Positions 31,881 to 41,516 of a stretch of DNA of 64,000 bases are shown piece by piece. The position numbers and the translations under genes were made by a program. The first letter of the stretch is position 1, and each line of letters opens with the position of its first letter. The notes under the pieces are model-generated. The model was not told where the DNA came from. It saw nothing but the letters and a program-made list of their open reading frames with translations, and searched no databases. This DNA comes from Cladochytrium replicatum (taxonomy: Eukaryota; Chytridiomycota; Chytridiomycetes; Cladochytriales; Cladochytriaceae): positions 992,001 through 1,056,000 of the forward strand of contig JAHLKD010000001.1 of NCBI GenBank assembly GCA_025526935.1, read 5' to 3'.

Positions 31881-31894
31881 ACCTTACAAAGGAC

Positions 31895-32783
31895 TCAGCA
31901 TCACAGCTATCTTCTCCAGTTTTGGCTCCCACAAAATTTTTTGGCACATCATCTAGCAGCAAACTATTAGATGATGCAATTGTTCTGAGTGCCTACACTC
32001 TTAGACTGAGTGATTATCATGGGCCACTGCAAGCAATATTATTCAGAGCTATCCAGTCCGCCGACCTTCCCTTCCCCAGGGAAATATTGGCCAGGAAATT
32101 GTTTCTGCTTTACAACAATCAGGAATTTTGATTAAGCGTCCAGATTAGACCAGAATGCTCTGAACAACATACCTCTTTTTGCTGGGACTTATTCTTTGAG
32201 CCAGGCTGAGATGCCAGTTCAAACGAGTTGGAGAAGTTTTTCAAAGTGGTGACTTAAGTTGCAATTAGTAAACTTGAATAGAACCAATGCAAGCTCAGGC
32301 TATGGTGCTACGGTTCAAAGATAATTCTCGGTGTCGTGCTGGTGGGACGATCGTGATGAACAGTGGAGGTGTGAGCATGTTCAGGATTTGGAAAAGTTGA
32401 AGGAAGCATTGATTGGTCGCTTAAGCTCTCCACGCCAGGCAAACTTTGGAATTTTAGCCCATTGAATCATTCCCATCATTGGATCAGCTGTTAAATGAAA
32501 TGTCACGTCATTACCACCTAACTAAAAGTTCGCCAACAGGAAGCACCTCAGAGAACACCTGGATTCAAAGCATCATGGATCATTCAGCTTTTCCATCAAC
32601 AGTTCCGGAATCATCAAGATAGGTCTAAATTGGCTATACCATATCCAAGTCGCAATATTGTAAAAACCTTGGATGTATTTGGAGTTTGGTGCCAAAAAGT
32701 TTTCCTATCAGGAGTCAAAACCTTTTGCTGATGCACCAGCAAAGGATCCCCTTGTCAAAAATGACTCAACTAAGAATCTGCAA
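31895..32783 (+). pseudogene. Gag-like remnant of a plus-strand retroelement
   Basis: Right after the hAT target duplication an open frame reads 'LRLSDYHGPLQAILFRAIQS' and stops at 32131. Further on, out of frame, is 'WWDDRDEQWRCEHVQDLEKL' and 'ALIGRLSSPRQANFG' (about 32335-32450), the W-rich style of LTR-retrotransposon capsid proteins. Stops and shifts show it is dead. The sequence continues beyond the hAT half-copy into a protease remnant at 34.6 kb, so both transposon copies seem to lie inside one older retroelement. Confidence 0.45.
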
Positions 32784-32784
32784 C

Positions 32785-34595
32785 TATAGTATTTGTAGAG
32801 ATGTTAGCTGTACCTGATAGAGATTACTGAAGTACTGTTAATATGTTGAGAAAGTGTCCGGGTGGACAGAATCTGGGAGACTGAGTGTCAATGTGTCTCG
32901 GTAGACAGTTTCTTCTCTAGCTTATTGTTATTTTCCGATTGGGTAGAAAACTATAGGCATAGTGTCAGGGAAGTATTATAGTATACATTCTTTTTAACAT
33001 TCCGGCTAAGACGCCAGGCCCGCATCTTCCCACGACAAACATTACCAACACCATGCCTAGAACTACAAAGAAGCGAGCTTTGAAACAATCCAAACCATCA
33101 TCTGAAAGAGAATCAAGTGCAGAACTGGTGACTGCACCTGAAACATCTCTGGGATCAGATTCTGAAATAGAAGAAGCAGAAGTAGGCCTTGATGTCAAAT
33201 CGACAGATGTCAAATCAGCTGCTCCTTCAAACAAACCGGCGCGACGTGGTACTGAAGGGGATGCTGACTATTTACTCATCAACGGACTCTGTCCTGCTTC
33301 AGACATACGACTTTGATATTGAAAATTCAAAGCAAGCGGCCACAGCTACGACTCGGAGCACTTCATCAGCAAAACTGTCAAAAAAATCGTGATGAATGCG
33401 GCCCAAGATTTGTTCTTCAAGAGTTTATCGACCGACACGACTCTGACAGCAAGCTGGTTTATCGGGCCCTGAATAAATTTCACTATTCATGCAGTGGACA
33501 AATGCAGTTCATAACAGCAGTGACTGCCCTGGAGGGAGAGCTTGCTGCTCTGAAACAACAGGCTGGTCATTCAGAAGCTACACGTGCAGCGCCAACATCA
33601 ACGGGCGGGCCAATAAGCATCTTTTCGGCTATCAAGGGGATTGGTAGAATTCTGAAGGTACAACGAACCAGTTCTCCAACCAGTTCCCTTGCATTGCTTA
33701 GCCTGCAGCAGCACTGTCGTACGGCTATCCTTTTGGTGAAAGAGGTCATCCAGGGCATCTGCTTCCAGCATAAGATCAATGAGGTTATTCATGACCTTAA
33801 ATTGCCGTCTCTTCCACCATCAATCAAGTTTGTCAGTGTTAACTACAAAGTCCTCTCCTGAAATGAGTTCTTATGGCCTATATTTGTTGAATCTGACAAC
33901 CTCTCAAGCCGAACATCAACTTCAAGTAGCGGTGCTTGGAGCAGCCTTACTCTTCTTTAGGGTGCACATTTTGCTCGGAAACTGGATACTGCACAACAAC
34001 TCGCTAAGTACATCTGCCACTATCTATCGCATGTTCAGAGCATTAGTGGATGCATATCCTTCTGAGTGGCTAAGGTTCTGGACAGCATACATCCGGCATC
34101 TGTCGCCCATAAAGCTTCCTGAGGTGGATTGGAAACCTTTGAAGACAGGTTTAGCCAAGGATTTTATGCTTTCAAATGACCACATTGATCGGTTCATCAT
34201 TACTGGGTTGGTGAAGGACGTAACCAGTGGTGGATGGGACTCTGACAAACCAGATACAGAAGCTGATTTGGCTGTTTGACCTATCAACTTGTGATTGTTC
34301 AGTGGAGTTTTGTTCATTTTTACAATAGTGTTTGTAAATAACACACTGTCCACACAGACACAAATTGTTCATGTAAATATCAAGCGTGTTCTAACTCAAG
34401 TTCAATCACTCCTCTCCTGGGCAGCAAAAACCCAGCGGCTCAGGGTTGGGTACGGGTTTCAACCACTTCGGGTCTGGGTATTCCTTTCGTACCTGTCAGT
34501 GACCCGGCAGGTACCTGGACAAACACGACCTGACATAAAGGGGTTAATGTGGGTCGCCTCTGAAACCAGGACCTGCCCTGACCCGCCAAACCTTA
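32785..34595 (+). mobile_element. Second, left-truncated copy of the hAT element
   Basis: Matches the right half of the full element: the end of the right array (dyad at 32855-32868), the accessory gene, a GGGT-type cluster and a right terminus ending CCAAACCTTA at 34595. The transposase half and left end are absent, and no target duplication is visible. A further dyad at 32894-32907, TGTCTCGGTAGACA, has a change in both arms that keeps the pairing. Confidence 0.75.
33053..34279 (+). pseudogene. Broken copy of the hAT accessory gene
   Basis: Begins with the same MPRTTKKRALKQS and follows the intact copy closely to a TGA at about 33314, then continues in other frames. It lacks the coiled-coil middle seen in the first copy but keeps a stretch the first copy lacks ('ISIFSAIKGIGRILKVQR', 'AILLVKEVIQGICFQHKI', about 33600-33780). 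The end 'WLRFWTAYIRHLSPIKLPEV' matches the first copy's tail, and here the tail is joined in frame to 'LYLLNLTTSQAEHQLQVAVL'. The ancestral protein was therefore longer than either copy. Confidence 0.7.
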
Positions 34596-34599
34596 TGGA

Positions 34600-35480
34600 T
34601 AAGGATAGAGATCACCCAGTCAACCCCTCACCCCCTAAGCCAGTAGTGCCATTTTGGTGCACAGTAAGTATTGATTGCAAAGAGCATCCAATTATTGCTG
34701 ATACTGGATAATCCATTTCCATCGTGTCATACAATTTATATCATAAGTTGGGACTATCTGCATTGCGATGTGTGTGTCACGAGCCACTAGAGGGCATAGG
34801 AGGTGCCAATACTGCAACTGAGGAGATAGTGTCAGATATTGTGCTCTATCCGTATGGTGGTCGTGAATTGCAGATTGCTGTCAGGCTTGTGCTGGTGCAG
34901 CGCTCTTAGACCTCTTCTTTTGCTTGGCATGGATGTAATCTGTCCAATGTGTTTTGTCATTTGCTTTCATCTTCTTCCTCAGCCATCATTTATGCAATCA
35001 CCTCGGGATCCTATGACGATTGTCCCATGTTCTTCGCGAGGGCAGGGAGAAGAATGGCGCAAAAAAAACACTAATAGTCTCAATGTCATCATATTCAACA
35101 GTGAAACTGAAATTGTTTCAGTCCATATTTACTATTGAGAACATCTGTGATGCTTTTGTTGCAGGGTCAGCATTAGCAGCAGTATGTTTAAATCTGGGCC
35201 TATTTTTTATGGCAAAGTTTTACGTTTATGTTTTTGTATGCTTGCTAATTGTCAGTTTTGTGAGTTGAACCTCTTTGCCCTATCCTTGTTTTCCTTACAA
35301 TTTCTGACAATGTTTGTTTACATCTTAGTTGTTGGGACTTATACTGTTTTGGAGAGCCCAGGGTATAATGGGGTTGGTGGTGTGTGGTTAGGGCCATGAG
35401 ATTTTCTGTTTGGCACATAGCTCACATACTACAGCCTTCCAGGACCTGTTGTATCCAGCCTACAACATATCCCTCCCTTG
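34600..35480 (+). pseudogene. Retroelement protease remnant with stop in the active site, plus LTR-like tail
   Basis: Frame at about 34620-34920 reads 'FWCTVSIDCKEHPIIADTG', a stop, then 'SISIVSYNLYHKLGL' and, later, 'LLLGMDVI'. This is the pattern of a retroviral-type aspartic protease (DTG-x-S ... LLGMD). The stop right after DTG shows it is dead. From about 35330 the sequence resembles the LTR family loosely ('CACATACTACAGCCTTCC') and is then cut by the minus-strand element. Confidence 0.6.
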
Positions 35481-36504
35481 ACACTCCCAAAATTGGGATC
35501 ACAAGTGATCTTGCATTGTTCCATTTTTTTGTGGTTGATCTCATCCTGAGAACAACTTTACTGGGGTAGTTCGGGGCAGCTGTTGTTAATACACTCGCGC
35601 TTGCTGACGAAAAACCCTTTGGTTTTAACACAGTACCCTTTAAAGCTTCAATGACCTTTTTGTAAGAAGAGTCGTCTGTGAGGGCTTTAGAAAGTTTATT
35701 GACAAAGATTGAGTCATTCGCCAAATTGTTAATAGTCTGGACACCAACTGAAATATCTTTTGGATTGCATGATAAAATATCAACACTAGTTTTCAATTTT
35801 CCAGGTATCCATTCTAAAAGAAGATCAAATTCTAACATTGCGTCACGCACTTTAGTGTGACGCTTGTTCATTTTGCCCAATTTACTGTCAAGTTAATATT
35901 GGAGTGATTTTTGATCTGTCATAAGAATAACGGGACGACCTTAAGATAAGGACAAAATGCTGCCTAAATGCAAGAAGTTCACCATCATAAGAAAGACAGT
36001 TGACTTCGGCACCCCGAAGTTTTCGTGATTCGAATATGATGGGTCGTAATGTACCATCAACATCTTGTGATATCCATCCACCAAGGGCACGTTTGGACCA
36101 ATCAGTGTACAGATATATGGGAGTATTGGAATCAGGAATAACTAAGATCTCAGGGGATGTCAAAAGGTTCTTGACTGCAAGGAAAGCCTTTTCAGCTGTA
36201 TCAGACAAATCTAGAGTCTGATGTTTGATGTTTGGCACCAACAAGCAATTTGTTGAGGTGCAACATAATGAGCATACTTCCTAACGAAATACTGGATAGT
36301 ATTGGTTAAGCCAAGAAATGATTTTAATTCAGTAACAGTATGTGGATGAGGCCAATCCTTAATGGATTGAATACGATCCAGATCCATACTGACAGACCTG
36401 TAACCAACACAGAGCCCCACGTACTTTACTTGCTCCACAAAAAATTTAAATTTGTTCTCTTTAATTCAGTACTAATTGGAGGTATTTGTGATGGTCTTCA
36501 GGAG

Positions 36505-36981
36505 TGTTAAAAACCAAGGGCTTCTCCTAGCAGTAGTAGGGTGTTTTTAGCTGTACTTTAGCTAGCACAACAGCTCCAGGTTCCATATCTTGGCCCAGTA
36601 CCTGTTCTCCCAGGTGTGTGTATATGCCTAATAATCAGGCAGGCTGTACACCACCCAAGCTGGTCAGGCAACCAGGGAATGCTGTGGTCAAAGACATTGG
36701 TCACATCAACTCCTATATTCAAGTGAACAGTGCGTGTGGGCATACCTGTGGTCAAAGACATTGGTCACATAACTCAAAGGACCAAGCCACACCGTATCCC
36801 CCCACTAAATGCCACCATTACTCCACACAGAACCTGCCAATCATGGAAGTAAATACATGAAATACAAGTCCAGAAATAAGAATGAAGAGGGATTGACAAA
36901 AAAACTCTCAGGTCAAAGAGAAAAAAGACAACCCAAGGGATAACCCATATAGCGAACAGTCTGATATGCTAGTTTTTAACA
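36505..36981 (-). repeat. Solo LTR copy 2 (477 bp) with AGGAG target duplication
   Basis: Begins TGTTAAAAAC and ends GTTTTTAACA on the plus strand, same length as copy 1, reverse orientation. AGGAG flanks both sides (36500-36504 and 36982-36986). It interrupts reverse transcriptase of the gypsy element right after the YIDD motif, so it came later. Confidence 0.93.
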
Positions 36982-38420
36982 AGGAGTGTCTGAGTAAATC
37001 AAAATGTCATCAATATAGGCAAGAACAAAATTATCGATATAATCACAGAATATCTCGTTCATTAGGCTTTGGAAAGTTGCAGGAGCATTCTGCAGTCCAA
37101 GCGGCATTACAGCCCACTGAAAGTGACTGTATTTAGTGCAAAAAGCGGTTTAGTGAATATCTGACTCTTCAACACGAATCTGATGAAAACCAGATTGAAG
37201 GTCGAGCTTGGAGTAGACTTTAGCTTATTGTAAGCGGTCTACCAATTCTCTCATATTGGGAAGAGTTCTCGAACAGTAATTTTATTCACATCACGATAAT
37301 CAATAACAGGAAGAAGTTTGTCGTGTTGTTCGACAAAAAATATAGGAGCAGTATAAGCTGAGATGGATTTTCTAATAAATCCTAGCTGTAAGAATTTGAC
37401 CAATTCATCTTTCAAACCTTTTAATTCTTTGTCTGATAAATGATAAATGTTGATGAAAGGAGGGATCCAGGCTCAACTTCAATTCTGCGTTCGAATCCAG
37501 GCCCATGATCAGGTAATTGATCTAGGGGTTGAATCAATTCTTTAATAAGATTTTTTAATTCTGTCAAAAATCGATTTTCATTTTTTCTCCACATGATTTA
37601 CTTCTTGATTCAATTATAGAACAAAGACACGTTGCTTCTTGTGTCTAGCACACATCATTTTATGTGGAGCCGTAAAATTTGTAGAGGTATCGTGAGCAGA
37701 TTTTGAATTTTTAAGTTCATCAGCAACGAATGTGTGCTTTTCACTTTAAAATTCAAGGGAAGGGAATTGGTTTTCCAATTCACATATGGATTTATTCTGA
37801 AAAACAAATTATTTCCAAGAATGAAGTCATAAAGGAAAGGATGGGAGCCTTGTAAAAATAGAGTCTCTCTGAGTGGTTACAAATTTTCAAAGGAACACCA
37901 AGGACTCTGATGATTCAGCAGAATCCCTCTGATGATTCAGGAGAATCTTCCTCGTCTTCATCAGAAGAAGAGTCAGATTCTTCACCAGGAAAGTCTTCAT
38001 CGTTCAGAAGAATATTGTCCAAGAATTCATCATCAAAATTGCTGTCTTCAGTTTGAGCAATGTTATTCAAACTGAAGCGACCGGACTTTGGGTGTCTAGG
38101 ACACGAGTGCAAAAAATGATCCTTAGAACCACAAGTGAAGCATCCTCAGGAAGATAGAGTTCACGTTGTTTAGAGGATACATGATTGCTATTTTTACTAC
38201 CAACATTCTGGACATTCTTTCATAGATCCATTTTGTATCTGGTAGGGTTGGTTCGAACATCTTTAAGATATCACTTCCAACGTTCTTCAGCTTTGGCAAG
38301 CTAAATAGGACTGTTCAAATGAAGTGATTTTGCTTTCAAAGTGGAACCAATATTACCTAAGTCCATGGGTACAGCATCGTCGTTTGGATGACTATTAGAG
38401 GTAAACGAATCGTGGATATC

Positions 38421-38897
38421 TGTTAAAAACCAAGGGCTTCTCCTGGCAGCGGTAGGGCGTCTTTAGCTGTACTGTAGCTAGCACAACAGCTCCAGGTTCC
38501 GTCTCTTGGCCCAGTACCTGTTCTCCCAGGTGCGTATATGCCTAATACTCCGACAGGCTGTACACTACACCCAAGCTGGTCAGGCAACCAGGGAATGCTG
38601 TGGTCAAAGACATTGGTCACATCAACTCCTATATTCAAGTGAACAGTGCGTGTGGGCATACCTGTGGTCAAAGACATTGGTCACATCAACTCAAAGGACC
38701 AAGCCACACCACATTCCCCACTAAATGCCAAGATCACTCCACACAGGACCTGCCAAACATGGATATAAATACATGAAATACAAGTCCATAAATAAGAATG
38801 AAGAGGGATTGACAAAAAAACTCTCAGGTCAAAGAGAAAAAAGACAACCCAAAGGATAACCCATATAGCAAACAGTCTGATATGCTAGTTTTTAACA
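38421..38897 (-). repeat. Solo LTR copy 3 (477 bp) with ATATC target duplication
   Basis: Same ends and length as copies 1 and 2, reverse orientation. ATATC flanks both sides (38416-38420 and 38898-38902). It splits the Gag region of the gypsy element. Confidence 0.93.
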
Positions 38898-40582
38898 ATA
38901 TCATCACCATTGTTTTGCATCTTGCAAATATCATCAGCCATGTCAATTACTTGATAAAGGGAAGGTTCAGATTTATTGCCTTTCTTAAGAGCATAAATTT
39001 CTCCGTTAATAGAGATGCGGTCATCAGGATTAAGACTCAATAAGAAATTGATATGAGCTCATCATCAGCGATAGTCTTGGACAGTAGCACCAGGGAATTA
39101 AACTTAGCAATATGATCAGGGAGAGGGGTACTTTCCTTGAGTCAGCTTACATAATGTCTTACGAATATTGGTGTCGTTGTCAGCAGGATAGAAACCAGTT
39201 TGTACAAGTTTGAGAAATTGATCACAATCATTGCATTCAAGTTTGTTTGCCTGTGGTTGTTGAACAATCGATCATATCAGTGAACAAAGAGGGTCAAGGA
39301 TGAACAGTTGGATTTTCAATAACGCATCGTCAAGAGTGTACTTCTTGAGCATTAGATTAGCACTAACGTGTTCAGTGAGGTCAAATATCCATGCATCAAT
39401 GATAGACGCTTCACGTTGATCGGCGTAATACAATGGTTTAGGAATTGTCATCTTAGGCAGAGATACAGGAGGATTACCACTAGCATTAGGGGAACCACCA
39501 CCCAGAGGGGGTTGGATTCCAGAATGGTGTGGCAATTGGTTGTTGCTCAAGTGATTCAACAGAATTCACCAGTGTTGTCACAGAACTTTTGAGAGCAAGG
39601 ACAGCTAGATGAATATCAATTGCACAATTCAAAACAGTAGGAGGACTTTGCGTTTGAAGGTCCCAGAAACCAATATGCTTATTCAAAGTGTCAATACCAA
39701 CTTTGAGATTTGCAATCTTAGCAGAGAAGTTGGAAATTTGAGACGCTCGTCCTTGATGCAATGAGCTTTCAGCGTTAGCAACAAGACTATCAATTTAAAA
39801 CTATCAATTTAAAACTTGATATTCTGTGGAGTTGAAAGATTAACAACTCGTGGTTGTTGCCCTTGAGGAAAATCCTCATGCGAGTGTTCAGAAATCATTT
39901 TAAAGGTGTGAAAAAAAATTTCAACACTTTATCATGAAGATTCAGAACAAAATCTCAAAATTGAGAAGGGAATGTGGACGACAATTGATCAACAGAACGA
40001 ACAAAGTTCTAAAATTCACCAGTAATTTCCTGAAGGTTATAACGACTTGAATCTCTTCAAGGTACCTACGTGGAGATTAATAGGTGAACTTTTGCTGTGA
40101 GCAAAAGTAGAAGAAGTTCGAAGAGAGCGGAGTTCACTTTGAGCAAGTGTGAGGTCAGATTGAACAGAGTTAAGATCTTGCTCAACTTGACGAGCACGTT
40201 GTAATGCAAAAGAAAGTTCGGCAGAAGAAATAGTCAACTCAGACCTAAGGCAAGTGGTCTCGATGGTGAGTTGAGAACGTTCACGTTCGAGCTCGTTAAC
40301 ACGACGACAAAGTGATGAGACTTCAGACTGCAGTTTCTGAAACTGATTGTTTTTCACAGACTGACCACCGGGCACGGTAGGCAGAACAGTGGAATCAGAA
40401 GGAGAAGCAGCAGGAACCGAAGTAGAAACAACAGAGGGTTTCAAGGAATTATAATCAGCGACTGAAGCAACTGAATGCTGAATGTGATCGAGATCAGCGG
40501 AATAGTCCACCAAATGGGTAGTGTCGTTGGACACTAAAAATACATAAATAAATGTGAAGCAAATGACAGAAAATGTGGTCAC

Positions 40583-41516
40583 TTAATGATTGAACAGAGT
40601 GAACACAACGATGTGCAGAGCACAGATTTGCGCGAGCCAAAGTTTGCAGAGCGAAGATTCACAAATGTGAAAAATTCGGCAGTGACATTGTACAAATGGT
40701 ACGATCACCAATTGACCAATCGATGAGCGGGAATCCAACAACCAACAATCCACGATCCGACAGCGGGAACGAGATGGCTTGCGGGCTACAAAAAACGCAG
40801 CGGCACCTCACAAGCGTCCCAGAACTCGACGCGGAGCCGTGGGCGATCGAGCAGCGAGGCGGGCAACTCAGGACAAGCTCGGCGGGCTGAAACAAGTGCG
40901 ATAATGCGTAGAAATGCAGCTGCGACACCAGGAGAAAGCGGGGCGGGACAGCAATTAAATTGACATGAATGTTACATCCAACATAGGTGGAGGAAGAGCG
41001 TGGTGCGGTGCGGTGCAGCAAGAAGGTCGATATTCTGTTGAGGTCGAGGACCGGACCGACAAAACACAACGAACAATCGGCATCAACAATCTAAGAGCTT
41101 AAATTACATATTTGGCTGGTATAGCATGAAACACAGAAGAATGATAAGGATAGCACATGGGGTGGTCAAAAAACAATTGCTTGGCAATCGCGGCGAGATT
41201 ACTGGTTTAGTCACGAAGTCGACAATTTGGGGGCAATGACAGGCGCGATGCTTCCTTGACTGGAGACATTTCAGATGAACCATCAAGACATGCTCATCGT
41301 TTCAAACCACTGTCAAAAGTGACCGAGCAGGGCTATGCTTCTGCACCGACGTTGTGATATTAATAAGCAGGCCACTGTCATCACATATAGCCAGGTTGCA
41401 ATTAGTACGTAATCTCAATATGATTATTTCCTAGTGCTAATAGCCTGTGACCTAGGACTGTGAAACAAATTGAGACAAGCTTGTTATCTCACACAAACAC
41501 AATATATAACATTTGA
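40583..41516. other. Stretch between the gypsy element and SYF1, no gene accepted
   Basis: Open but featureless frames on both strands (for example 40659-41069, minus). It may be leader or LTR sequence of the gypsy element; no TG...CA border or repeat partner was found. Confidence 0.35.

Larger units (their letters stand above)
26245..31886 (+). mobile_element. hAT-family DNA transposon, 5642 bp, with transposase and a second ORF
   Basis: Ends are inverted repeats: TAAGGATCGGCGGGT at the left and, read inward from the right, TAAGGTTCGGCGGGT (14 of 15 match). The 8-bp sequence CAAAGGAC flanks both sides (26237-26244 and 31887-31894), the target duplication length typical of hAT elements. Inside are GGGTCGGG-rich subterminal clusters at both ends, an intact transposase ORF, two arrays of a 93-98-bp repeat in opposite orientation around the transposase, and a second ORF. 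It is inserted in the leader of an older plus-strand retroelement. With intact ends, duplication and ORF it may be recent. Confidence 0.9.
35422..40582 (-). mobile_element. Decayed Ty3/gypsy retrotransposon on the minus strand
   Basis: Read from high to low coordinates: a coiled-coil ORF (40582-40037), a Gag-like segment 'TIPKPLYYADQREASIIDAW' (about 39460-39400), a zinc knuckle 'CFTCGSKDHFLHSC' (CX2CX4HX4C, about 38140-38100), reverse transcriptase with 'YSKLDLQSGFHQIRVEESDI' and the cat. motif 'YIDDILIY' (about 37220-36990), a second RT part 'LKSFLGLTNTIQYFVRKYA', and RNase H 'PIYLYTDWSKRALGGWISQD' (about 36120) ending with 'LLLEWIPGKLKTSVDILSCN'. Frameshifts and stops are many, and no integrase is seen, so it is truncated. 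Two 477-bp solo LTRs split it, at 36505 (just after the YIDD segment) and 38421. Confidence 0.85.

Noticed and set aside
34620-35000. A host aspartic protease gene
   Set aside because: The DTG motif is followed directly by a stop, the frame is short, and it lies among retroelement remnants.
40037-40582. A host coiled-coil gene
   Set aside because: It starts with an unlikely hydrophobic stretch, lies directly upstream of the Gag region on the same strand, and is best seen as part of the decayed gypsy element.
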